64,000 bases of DNA. Origin: Nocardioides zhouii. Lineage in GTDB: Bacteria > Actinomycetota > Actinomycetes > Propionibacteriales > Nocardioidaceae. The stretch spans positions 43,224 to 107,223 of the forward strand of contig NZ_SDWV01000017.1 of the NCBI RefSeq assembly GCF_004137345.1, in the 5' to 3' direction. The translations under genes were made by a program, and so were the position numbers. Under the pieces are notes generated by a model. It was not told the DNA's origin. It worked only from the letters and a program-made list of their open reading frames with translations, and ran no database searches. This document shows positions 9,734-17,097 of the stretch, piece by piece; positions within the stretch are counted from its first letter, which is position 1, and every line of letters starts with the position of its first letter.

Positions 9734-11743
9734 CTATCCGGCACTCACTCCGGCGGGGGCGGGCAGGTACGCCGGCAGGTCGAAGGTGAACGTCGTCCCC
9801 ACGCCGCCCTGTCCCACGCTGCTGCGGATGGTCCCGCCGTGCCTCTCGACGACCAGGCGACAGATCGACAACCCGATGCCCGTGCCGACCGTCGACCCGG
9901 CGGAGTCGGCGCGACTGAACCGGTCGAAGACCGACTCGTGCTCGCCCTCCGGGATCCCTCGGCCGTTGTCCGTGACACCGACCAGCACGCGTCGTCCGCG
10001 CACCTCGAGGTCGACGTCCACCCGCAGCGGCCGGTCCGGTGAGACGTACTTGACCGAGTTGCCCAGCAGGTTGGCGAAGAGCTGCCGCACGGACCACTCG
10101 TCACCCAGCACGATCGCCCCCTCGGGGCCCCGCACGGTGATGTCCGGCACCGCGAGCAGCTCGCCGAGGTCGGCAATCAGTCCGGCGGGACCGGCCATCT
10201 CGAGGGGCTCGAGATCGAGCTCCCCGCCCTCGGCGAGGGCCTGGTCGAGCATGCCGTCGAGGAGGTCACCGAGCCGGACGACCCCCGTCAGCGCCTTGCC
10301 CAGCAGGTCGCGTGCCTGCGCGACGGACGGCACGTCGCCGGACAGCTCCTGCGAGGCGAGGGACACCCATCCGCGCACGGTCGTGAGGGGGCTGCGCAGC
10401 TCGTGGGCCGTGACCTCGGCGAACTCCGCCAGCCGACGCGCCTCCGCGCGCTCGCTCGTGACGTCGCGGTAGACGACGAGCGCGGCTCGTCCGTCTGCGG
10501 ACTCGGTGCCTTCGGGCAGAGACGTGGCGCGCACCGAGACCACGCGTTGCCTGCCGTTCTCGAGCGGCACCACCACGTCGTGGGGTGCCACGTCGCCCTC
10601 CGCCAGTGCGCGTCGGGAGGGGTGCTCGTCGCGAGGAAGCGGTGAGCCGTCGGCTCGCAGCAGCTGGTAGGCGGCGGTGTTGCCCGAGCCGTGCATGGAC
10701 GTGCGCTCGAGCAGCCGGCGAGCCGCACCGTTGATGGTCACCACCTGCCCGGTGGCGTCGACCACGACCAGGCCCTCGGTCATCGCCTCGGTCATCGCCG
10801 CCAGGAGCCGGGCACGAGCGGCGGCCGTGGCCTCCGAGCTCGTCAGGCGGGCCAGGACGTCCTCGCGCTGGTCGCACACCGTGCCCACCACGAGCGCAGT
10901 GAAGAGGGCGACCAGCACGAAGGCCTGGGTCAGCAGCGCAGCGGTGGCAGGGTCCTGGATGAGGGAGAACGGCCCGCGGCCCGCCAGCGTGAGTGCCAGC
11001 GCGACCCCACCGAACGTGCCTGCGTGCACGGCAGCCGCGTAGGTGGAGAAACGGACGCCGCACCAGATCGAGAGCGGGATGGCCGCGTACGCGAGGGGCA
11101 GGGGCAGGAGGAACACCACTCCGTAGACCAGCCCCGACGCGAGCCAGAGGAGTGCGAGCTCGCTGCGGGAGGAAGCGGGTCGTCGAGCCGCGTGCGGCTG
11201 CACCAGTCGCTCCCAGGTCAGGTGCCCCACGCTGCCGACCAGCATGATGCTGCCGAACTGCTGCCCGAACCACAGGAGACCGTCGCGCCACGTGACGGCC
11301 CCGGTCTCGAGCCAGAGGCCGGTGGTCCCGATCGCGGCTCCGACGAGGCAACCGATGGCGACGGTCATCGTGCCGCGGGCAAGGACAGGGAGGGAGTGGA
11401 TGCTCTGCGTGCCACCCGCGCCGAGCGCCTCCGGGATCCAGCGCCTGATGAGGATCACGACGAGTGCGGACTGGATCGTCATCGCCAGCGTTCCCGACAC
11501 CGCGAGGAGGGGAGTCGCGCCTGTCGCCAGCAGCACCAGTGCCAGCTCGACGGCCTGCACGGTGAGCGCCGCTCCCCACTGGGCGCTGTACATCAGCCAC
11601 AGCACGCCGATCCCGGCAGCGGGCCAGGCGAGACTGACGTGCTCGCCGGGAAGGACCGTGGCTCTGCCCAGGATCGTCGCGAGGGCGTACGCGAGGGCGA
11701 CGGCGGCGAACGTGTGCCGTTCCGTCCAGCGGGCGCGGATCAC
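9734..11743 (-). CDS. Membrane histidine kinase: MASE1 sensor, PAS, HisKA, HATPase
   Basis: Predicted 669 residues. The N-terminal ~300 residues form about eight membrane segments beginning TFAAVALAYALATILGR, with PGEHVSLAWPAAGIGVLW characteristic of a MASE1 sensor. A PAS-like domain follows (about 335-430), then the phospho-acceptor H-box TAHELRSPLTT (His near 448), N-box FANLLGNSVKY and G-boxes NGRGIPEGE and GTGIGLSICR. GTG start at 11743 overlaps the response-regulator stop in GTGA, which fixes the start although the frame is open 142 codons further. It should phosphorylate the regulator encoded just before it. The signal is unknown; MASE1 proteins sense through the membrane. Confidence 0.92.
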   Translation of the reverse strand: MIRARWTERHTFAAVALAYALATILGRATVLPGEHVSLAWPAAGIGVLWLMYSAQWGAALTVQAVELALVLLATGATPLLAVSGTLAMTIQSALVVILIRRWIPEALGAGGTQSIHSLPVLARGTMTVAIGCLVGAAIGTTGLWLETGAVTWRDGLLWFGQQFGSIMLVGSVGHLTWERLVQPHAARRPASSRSELALLWLASGLVYGVVFLLPLPLAYAAIPLSIWCGVRFSTYAAAVHAGTFGGVALALTLAGRGPFSLIQDPATAALLTQAFVLVALFTALVVGTVCDQREDVLARLTSSEATAAARARLLAAMTEAMTEGLVVVDATGQVVTINGAARRLLERTSMHGSGNTAAYQLLRADGSPLPRDEHPSRRALAEGDVAPHDVVVPLENGRQRVVSVRATSLPEGTESADGRAALVVYRDVTSERAEARRLAEFAEVTAHELRSPLTTVRGWVSLASQELSGDVPSVAQARDLLGKALTGVVRLGDLLDGMLDQALAEGGELDLEPLEMAGPAGLIADLGELLAVPDITVRGPEGAIVLGDEWSVRQLFANLLGNSVKYVSPDRPLRVDVDLEVRGRRVLVGVTDNGRGIPEGEHESVFDRFSRADSAGSTVGTGIGLSICRLVVERHGGTIRSSVGQGGVGTTFTFDLPAYLPAPAGVSAG

Positions 11744-12636
11744 GGGGCGCCCCGGTCGTCTTCCGTGTCGTCTTCCGTGTCGTCGACCGGGTCGGCGAGC
11801 CGGTCGGAGGCGGCGTCGAGCAGGTCCATCAGGCCCGCGACCTCGACTGCTGGACGGTCCTGCGCGTCCTGCCCGAACCACCGGCGTACGTCGTCGCGCA
11901 GCTGGTCGACCCGCTGCCGGAGCTCGTGGCGGGTGGTCCCTGCCTCGGTGTCGGGAGCGCACACCCAGCGATAGCCGAGCCCGGTCTCGGTGCGGATGAA
12001 CTGCGGGTCCCTGGCGTCGTCGCCGAGCTTGGCCCGCAGGGACTTCACGTGCGCGCGCATCGTCTGGTGCGTCTCGGCGCCCGCGTGCGCGCCCCACACG
12101 TGGGTCGACAACCAGCGGTGCGTGACGACGCGACCGGGCTCGCGGCTCAGCCCGTCGAGGATCAACCACTCCGTCTCGGTCAGACGGACCTCCTCGGTGC
12201 CGCTATGGACCCGTCGATCGGTGTAGTCCACGTCGAGCCCGGCGAAGCCTCGCCGGGTCGGCCGCTCCTTCGTGACCGCCAGTCGGCGTTCGGCGACGCT
12301 GAGCCGCGCCCGCAGCTCGCTGACGTCGAAGGGCTTGTCGATGAAGTCGTCCGCACCAGCATCGAGGGCGTCCGCCTTGCGGCGCACCTGCCGGCTGCCG
12401 GAGACCACGAGGATGGGCGTGTCGGTCCACTCCCGGAGACGGGCGATCACCGTGCTGCCCGGCACGTCGGGCAGGCCGAGGTCCAGGAGGATGACGTCCG
12501 GCCGGCCGCTGGCGGCCAGCTCGAGGCCCTCCCGCCCGGTCGCGGCCAGCAGGACCGTGTGGCCCAGGCTCGGGAGGAGGTCGGCGAGCATCTGGCGCGT
12601 CAGCGGGTCGTCCTCGACCACCAGCGCCAGCGCCAT
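11740..12636 (-). CDS. OmpR/PhoB-type response regulator
   Basis: A 298-residue regulator. The receiver domain (1-120) has the acidic pair EDD, phospho-acceptor Asp in LLDLGLPD, Ser in VVSGS and Lys in DKPFD. A winged-helix output domain (about 140-225) ends TGLGYRWV, the usual Trans_Reg_C wing. Beyond this there is an atypical ~70-residue tail ending in an acidic run (DDTEDDTEDDRG). The gene overlaps the kinase gene by 4 nt, so they form a cognate pair. Direct repeats in the divergent promoter (12674-12694) suit binding by this class and suggest autoregulation. Confidence 0.93.
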   Translation of the reverse strand: MALALVVEDDPLTRQMLADLLPSLGHTVLLAATGREGLELAASGRPDVILLDLGLPDVPGSTVIARLREWTDTPILVVSGSRQVRRKADALDAGADDFIDKPFDVSELRARLSVAERRLAVTKERPTRRGFAGLDVDYTDRRVHSGTEEVRLTETEWLILDGLSREPGRVVTHRWLSTHVWGAHAGAETHQTMRAHVKSLRAKLGDDARDPQFIRTETGLGYRWVCAPDTEAGTTRHELRQRVDQLRDDVRRWFGQDAQDRPAVEVAGLMDLLDAASDRLADPVDDTEDDTEDDRGAP

Positions 12637-12673
12637 GCAATGGACGATACGTCCGCTGGCACCCGGGCGGGCG

Positions 12674-12694
12674 CCTTCACGCCACCTTCACGCC
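12674..12694. promoter_or_regulatory. tandem 10-bp direct repeats, candidate response-regulator site
   Basis: CCTTCACGCC occurs at 12674-12683 and again at 12685-12694, an 11-bp period. This period is typical of head-to-tail binding by OmpR/PhoB-family dimers. The repeats sit in the 110-bp divergent region, 38 bp from the response-regulator start and 53 bp from the receiver-protein start, so both genes could be controlled. Confidence 0.5.
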
Positions 12695-12746
12695 GAAGGG
12701 CAGACGTCCCTCGTCCTTTAGTCGCGTGTCGGGCAGCGTGAAACCC

Positions 12747-13097
12747 ATGGTGAACACCTTGGTGGTCGACGACGACGTGGACGTCCTGGAGTTCGTGGCC
12801 GCGCTCCTGGGCCGGGCCGGCCACGAGGTGACGACGTCGGTCAACGGCCTCGAGGCGTTCGACCTGCTCCTCGCCGAGGACTTCGACCTGTGCGTCCTCG
12901 ACCACGAGCTGCCCGGGCTGACCGGCCTGGAGATCGCGGGCGCCTTCCGCGAGAGCGGGAAGACCACCCGGTTCGTTCTTGTGTCGGGGCTGACGCGGCT
13001 CAAGCTGGAGGGCGCCGAGCCCATCCACGAGTTCGTCCGCAAGCCGTTCGACCCCGACCAGTTCCTCAAGATCGTGAAGGAGCTGCTCGCGACCTGA
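12747..13097 (+). CDS. Stand-alone receiver-domain protein
   Basis: A 116-residue single receiver domain with no output domain: acidic triad in VVDDDVD, phospho-acceptor Asp in CVLDHELPG, conserved Ser in VLVSGL and Lys in VRKPFDP. ATG 12747 was preferred over an in-frame GTG at 12726 because it begins directly at the first strand of the fold (MVNTLVVDDD). It is divergent from the kinase/regulator operon across a 110-bp region. Such proteins act as phosphate sinks, CheY-like effectors or relay carriers. Cross-talk with the adjacent MASE1 kinase is possible but unproven. Confidence 0.88.
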   Translation: MVNTLVVDDDVDVLEFVAALLGRAGHEVTTSVNGLEAFDLLLAEDFDLCVLDHELPGLTGLEIAGAFRESGKTTRFVLVSGLTRLKLEGAEPIHEFVRKPFDPDQFLKIVKELLAT

Positions 13098-13166
13098 CTG
13101 ACCCAGCCGCGGCCCCCGACGCGGCTGCCCGAGCCGCCTGCGAGCGCCCCCGACTCGCGGCGGCCA

Positions 13167-13185
13167 CCTCCATCCCCCATGGAGG
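13167..13185 (+). promoter_or_regulatory. small hairpin masking a Shine-Dalgarno sequence
   Basis: CCTCCAT (13167-13173) pairs with ATGGAGG (13179-13185) around a CCCCC loop. The right arm contains GGAGG, followed at 13192 by ATG opening an eight-codon frame (MKGRGREA, stop 13216-13218). The pairing would hide that ribosome site. No function is known. Confidence 0.35.
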
Positions 13186-13197
13186 AGGCAGATGAAA

Positions 13198-13245
13198 GGA
13201 CGGGGCCGGGAAGCGTGACCCCCTGTTGGCCACCCGGCCCCGTCC
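13198..13245. terminator. long GC-rich inverted repeat, candidate terminator
   Basis: GGACGGGGCCGGG (13198-13210) is perfectly repeated in inverse at 13233-13245, with a 22-nt loop and no T-run. It lies 100 nt after the receiver gene and 118 nt before the CPBP gene, so it may end the first transcript or act as a leader structure of the second. Confidence 0.5.
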
Positions 13246-13362
13246 CATCACGCAGGGTGGCCGTCGTACGGGTGCGCCGTCCCGGCCCCGTGGTGACCTT
13301 TGGCACTGCACTCGACGAGGCAGCCGCGACACGCTGAGCACGACCGTCACGGAGGCGACCCG

Positions 13363-14220
13363 ATGAGCACCTCGACCTGGGGACGTTGGGGTGAGGGCGT
13401 TCGCCACCGACCCGTGACCGCCTTCGTCGCGCTGGCGTTCGTCTTCAGCTGGGCGGCGTGGCTGCCCCTGCTCGCGGCGGTGCACGGGTGGGTGCCACTG
13501 CCTGCCTGGCCTGCGCTGCACCTCGTGGGAGGGCTCGGGCCCGCGGCCGCGGCAGTGGTCGTCATCCACTACACCGAAGGACTGCCCGGCCTGCGCCGGC
13601 TGGGCCACGGACTGGTGGCATGGCGCGGACGACGCCGGGCGTGGATCTTCGCGCTCCTCGTGCCGCCGTTGTTGCTCGTCGTCGCCGCCCCGCTGTCGGT
13701 CTGGGTCTCGGGTGGCGCGTGGGCCGACCTGGACTGGTCGGCGTTCGGTGCCTCGGCCGAGTTCGCCCCACTGCCTCTGGCCCTCTGGTGGGTCGTCAAC
13801 CTGCTGTTCTACGGCGTGGGGGAGGAGCTGGGGTGGCGCGGCTTCCTCCAGCCCCGGCTCGAGGAGGGTCGGTCCTTGGTCGGGGCCGCCGGGTGGGTGA
13901 GCCTCCCGTGGGCGGCGTGGCACCTGCCACTGTTCGGAATCACGCCGAGCTATCGGGCGATGCCGCTCATCGGTTTCGTCGGGTTCGCCCTCAGCATCTG
14001 GGTCGCCTCGTGGATCTTCGCCTGGTTGCTGCACCTGGGTCGCGGCAGCCTGGTGGTCGTCGCCGTCTTCCACGCCTGGTTCGACATCGTTACCACCTCG
14101 CCGCTGGGACCCGAGGCATTGCCGACGTTCATGGGGGTGGCGGTCACGATCGTCGGACTGGCGGTCCTCCGCCTGCTGCTTCGCGACGCCGCTGCTCAGT
14201 CGGCGCTCGCGTCCGGTTGA
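13363..14220 (+). CDS. CPBP-family intramembrane metalloprotease
   Basis: A 285-residue polytopic membrane protein with about eight hydrophobic segments. The CPBP (Abi/Rce1-like) motifs are present: GEELGWRGFL near residue 155, AAWHLPLF about 35 residues later, and a final FHAWFD. The Glu pair and the two His are the presumed zinc ligands. ATG 13363 follows GGAGG at 7 nt. Family members cleave or modify prenylated or peptide substrates in the membrane, often in bacteriocin self-immunity; the substrate here is unknown. Its last 25 nt overlap the end of the convergent glycosyltransferase gene. Confidence 0.88.
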   Translation: MSTSTWGRWGEGVRHRPVTAFVALAFVFSWAAWLPLLAAVHGWVPLPAWPALHLVGGLGPAAAAVVVIHYTEGLPGLRRLGHGLVAWRGRRRAWIFALLVPPLLLVVAAPLSVWVSGGAWADLDWSAFGASAEFAPLPLALWWVVNLLFYGVGEELGWRGFLQPRLEEGRSLVGAAGWVSLPWAAWHLPLFGITPSYRAMPLIGFVGFALSIWVASWIFAWLLHLGRGSLVVVAVFHAWFDIVTTSPLGPEALPTFMGVAVTIVGLAVLRLLLRDAAAQSALASG

Positions 14221-15191
14221 TCGAGCCTGAACCTCGACCTGTCGGTGCTCGCGAGCGCGGAGAGTCCTTGTTCGATCTGATCGAGGTGGAGGACATCCTG
14301 CGCAGGCTCGGCCGCGCGCAGGGGCATGACCGGGGCCACCAGCAGGCCGAGACTCTTCAGTCCTTCCCGGTCGTCGAGAGCGGTGGCGGCGAACAGCTCG
14401 CGTCGCACCCGGTCCGCCACCCCGGCCGGCCACTCGTCCCAGCCCTTCGCCGTCATCGCGGATGCGAGCCGGCGCCGCCCGGGGCGGGCCACGAGGCGAT
14501 GACCTGACGTGGTGTGGTTCGACCACTTGCGGACGAACTCCTCGAGGGTGTGGGACTCGTAGTGCAGGACCTGCAGCCAGGACGCACGGTGCGCGGCGAT
14601 CGGAGTCCTGCTGTCGTCGACCACCCGGTGGATCTCCAACCAGCCGTCGGCCGAGACGCGCAGACCCGCTTTCCCAGCGGTGTGGCCCCGGAAGTAGGCA
14701 TTGTTCTCCGGACGGTCGAGCCTGCCCAGGAGGTGGAGCAGGTTCAGCTCGGCGTCGGTGAGCAGGCGCTTGAACAGCGTCACCTCGTCGTCCGGCCACT
14801 CCCACTGGGACAGCGCTTCCAACGGGGACAGCTGCACCGCCTCGACGTCGTCCGCCAGGCCCAGCAGGCGCTCCTTGTCGAGGTGGAGGACCTCGTCCCC
14901 GTCGATGTGGAACATCCACCCCCGCGGGTCGATCTGCCGCACCACGGACAGCGCGGCGTTGGCGTTGATGCGCTGACGAGCATTCAGCTTCGACGGGAAG
15001 TCGTCGCCCCACCACGTCCCGGCGTCGACGGCGACCACGCCCGCTCGCGCATTCAGCAGCGCAGCCGTCTGCGCGTCGTCCCGGTCGTCGACGAAGACCA
15101 GCATGCGATCGACACCCGCAGCGAAGTTGCGGTCGATCCAGCGTTGGAGGCGCGCGTTGTCGTCCTTCACCGTGCTCACCGTCGTGATCAC
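14196..15191 (-). CDS. Family 2-like glycosyltransferase
   Basis: Predicted 331 residues, cytosolic. It begins MITTVSTVKDDNARLQRW, followed by a Rossmann-like strand pattern (MLVFVDDRDD). A DxD-type motif lies in FHIDGDEVLHLD and a conserved SKLNARQR-like helix precedes it. This matches short glycosyltransferases of the GT2/GT92-like group that add one sugar to a cell-surface or small-molecule acceptor. GTG start at 15191 faces the TetR gene across a 111-bp divergent region. Donor and acceptor are unknown. The 3' end overlaps the CPBP gene by 25 nt on the opposite strand. Confidence 0.7.
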   Translation of the reverse strand: MITTVSTVKDDNARLQRWIDRNFAAGVDRMLVFVDDRDDAQTAALLNARAGVVAVDAGTWWGDDFPSKLNARQRINANAALSVVRQIDPRGWMFHIDGDEVLHLDKERLLGLADDVEAVQLSPLEALSQWEWPDDEVTLFKRLLTDAELNLLHLLGRLDRPENNAYFRGHTAGKAGLRVSADGWLEIHRVVDDSRTPIAAHRASWLQVLHYESHTLEEFVRKWSNHTTSGHRLVARPGRRRLASAMTAKGWDEWPAGVADRVRRELFAATALDDREGLKSLGLLVAPVMPLRAAEPAQDVLHLDQIEQGLSALASTDRSRFRLDQPDASAD

Positions 15192-15265
15192 CGGCGCCCC
15201 TCTCGTTGGCTGCAGCCAGCCATGCTAAGCCGCTCAGTGCTTCTCGCATTTGACGTACATGCGTA

Positions 15266-15291
15266 TTGACTCCAAAGCAAGTTGGTGTCAA
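15266..15291. promoter_or_regulatory. 26-bp palindrome, candidate TetR operator
   Basis: TTGACTCCAA (15266-15275) and TTGGTGTCAA (15282-15291) are inverted repeats with one mismatch and a 6-bp spacer. The site ends 11 bp before the TetR start, within the divergent region shared with the GT2 gene. Position and symmetry fit an autoregulatory TetR-family operator; the left arm also resembles a -35 box. Confidence 0.55.
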
Positions 15292-15302
15292 CGTCGAGTA
15301 AC

Positions 15303-15881
15303 ATGAAAAAGACTCGCTCCTACACCATGGGTGCCCGTGCTGAGGCCGTTGCCGAGACTCGGCAGCGGATCATCGAGGCGCTCTTCTACCTCGGGCGTGA
15401 GCGGATGTTCCCTGACATCTCACTCGACGACGTCGCGGTCGCCGCGGACGTCAGCGTCCAGACCATCCTGCGCCACTTCAAGACCCGCGCCGGCCTGACC
15501 GAGGCCACCATGGACCATGCGATCGCCACCGTGACCCAGGAGCGCCGCGCCCCTGTCGGGGACGTCGACGCGGCCGTTGGCGTGATCATCGACCACTACG
15601 AGGACCGTGGTCAGACGGCGCTCCTGATGCTCGCCCAGGAGTCGTCCGATCCCCAGGTCGCCGAGCTGGTCCGTCGCGGCCGGGCCATGCACCGAACGTG
15701 GGTGAGAGACGTGTTCGCGCCGTTCGCCGGACCGCGCGATCCCCTCATCGACCTGCTGGTCGTGGCGACGGATGTCTACACGTGGAAGCTGTTGCGCATC
15801 GACCGCCGCTACTCGCGGGCACGCACGGAGCAGCTCATGCACCGGATGGCGACCTCGCTCCTCGAAGACGTCCGGCACTAA
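15303..15881 (+). CDS. TetR-family transcriptional regulator
   Basis: A 192-residue regulator. Residues ~12-60 form the helix-turn-helix: ETRQRIIEAL, then LDDVAVAADVSVQTILRHFK, matching the TetR pattern with the recognition helix at VSVQTILRHF. The C-terminal part is an all-helical ligand-binding domain of ordinary length. ATG 15303 was chosen because the upstream part of the open frame lies in the palindrome. The stop TAA directly abuts the AGGAG ribosome site of the glycosyltransferase gene, so the two are an operon. It probably represses itself and the glycosyltransferase, released by a small hydrophobic ligand. Confidence 0.92.
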   Translation: MKKTRSYTMGARAEAVAETRQRIIEALFYLGRERMFPDISLDDVAVAADVSVQTILRHFKTRAGLTEATMDHAIATVTQERRAPVGDVDAAVGVIIDHYEDRGQTALLMLAQESSDPQVAELVRRGRAMHRTWVRDVFAPFAGPRDPLIDLLVVATDVYTWKLLRIDRRYSRARTEQLMHRMATSLLEDVRH

Positions 15882-15892
15882 GGAGATGCGTC

Positions 15893-16990
15893 ATGAGCAA
15901 CATCGTGTTCGTCACGTGGGACGGAGGGGGCAACGTTCCCCCCGCGCTCGGGATCGCCGCCGAGCTGCAGCAGCGGGGCCACCGGGTCCGCGTGTTGGGC
16001 CATCCTGTCCAGGACGTGCACGTGAGGGCCGACGGCCTCGACTTCACGGCGTTCGACACCGCGCGGGTCTTCCGGGCGACCGACAACAGCACACCCCTCG
16101 ACTACGTCGGTGTGTTCGGCGATCGGGCCATGGGTCGCGACGTCGTCGAGGAGCTGAGGCGGGAGCCCGCCGACGTCGTCGTCATCGACTGCATCCTGTT
16201 CGGGGCGATGCACGCAGTTGCAGCAGCAGGAGTGCCGTACGTCGTGCTGGAGCACATGTACGACGCCTACCTGGTCCGCCGGTGGTTGCGCGGGCCGATG
16301 GGCATCGGCATGGCGATCAAGCGCATCCCGGCGCGACGGCTTCTCGTCGGCGCAGCCGCCCGGTTGGTTGCCTGCGTCGAGGAGCTCGACCCCGCCGGCA
16401 GCGGGCCGCGACCGGGAAATCTTCACTACACGGGACCGGTCGTGACGGGTGTCCCTGCTGCCCCCACAGAGCCGACCGTCCTGGTGAGCCTGAGCACGGT
16501 CAACTTCCCCGGCCAGGCTCGCGCGATGCAGCACATCCTCGACGCACTGGGCACGCTCGACGTGCGGGGGATCGCCACGGTGGGGGCCTCGATCGGCGTG
16601 GAGAACCTGTCCGCTCCGCCGAACGTCGAGATCCGTGGCTTCGTCCCTCACGCCGAGCTGCTGCCCACCGTGTCGATGGTGGTCGGGCACGGCGGCCACG
16701 CGACCACGATGGTGGCGCTGGCGCACGACCTCCCCGTGCTGGTGCTGCCCATGCACCCGATGCTGGACCAGAAGATGGTCGGGCAGTCGTTGGTCGACGC
16801 CGGCGCGGGCCGGCTCGTGCCCAAGTCCGCCAAGCCGTCCGTGATCGCGGCCGCCGTGGACGAGCTGGTGAGCGACGGTGCCCATCGAGCTGCTGCCGCC
16901 CGGCTGGGCGCCGCCATCCGTGCGACGTCCGGGGCTCGCGCCGGTGCCGAGCTGGTCGAATCAGTCGCGACGAGACGCGCCGCTGCCTGA
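15893..16990 (+). CDS. GT1-family (UGT-like) glycosyltransferase
   Basis: A 365-residue GT-B enzyme. The N-terminal half starts with VFVTWDGGGNVPPALGIAAEL, the acceptor-domain GGG/His-equivalent loop. The C-terminal half has the nucleotide-sugar signature GHGGHATTMVAL (about 263-274) followed by LPVLVLPMHPMLDQ. This architecture is shared with macrolide and polyketide glycosyltransferases and with drug-inactivating enzymes. ATG start with AGGAG 7 nt upstream. Co-transcribed with the TetR gene and followed by a hairpin terminator at 17000-17025. A role in modifying a small hydrophobic molecule is inferred; no biosynthetic genes are adjacent. Confidence 0.85.
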   Translation: MSNIVFVTWDGGGNVPPALGIAAELQQRGHRVRVLGHPVQDVHVRADGLDFTAFDTARVFRATDNSTPLDYVGVFGDRAMGRDVVEELRREPADVVVIDCILFGAMHAVAAAGVPYVVLEHMYDAYLVRRWLRGPMGIGMAIKRIPARRLLVGAAARLVACVEELDPAGSGPRPGNLHYTGPVVTGVPAAPTEPTVLVSLSTVNFPGQARAMQHILDALGTLDVRGIATVGASIGVENLSAPPNVEIRGFVPHAELLPTVSMVVGHGGHATTMVALAHDLPVLVLPMHPMLDQKMVGQSLVDAGAGRLVPKSAKPSVIAAAVDELVSDGAHRAAAARLGAAIRATSGARAGAELVESVATRRAAA

Positions 16991-16999
16991 GCAGGCGGA

Positions 17000-17025
17000 C
17001 GGCCCCGGACAGGAGTCCGGGGCCG
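17000..17025. terminator. hairpin terminator between convergent genes
   Basis: CGGCCCCGGAC (17000-17010) and GTCCGGGGCCG (17015-17025) form an 11-bp perfect stem with an AGGA loop, 9 nt after the glycosyltransferase stop. There is no T-run, as usual at this GC content. It probably serves both converging transcripts. Confidence 0.75.
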
Positions 17026-17097
17026 ACGAAGTGCCGTCGGGCGGAAGCTCTCACGAGACACCAGCCGATCGCTCTCAGCGCGACGCTCGGCCGGCTC

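Noticed and set aside
13066..15291. 741-residue minus-strand open frame
   Set aside because: Shadow frame spanning the CPBP and GT2 genes and the 13-kb intergenic region; no protein-like pattern.
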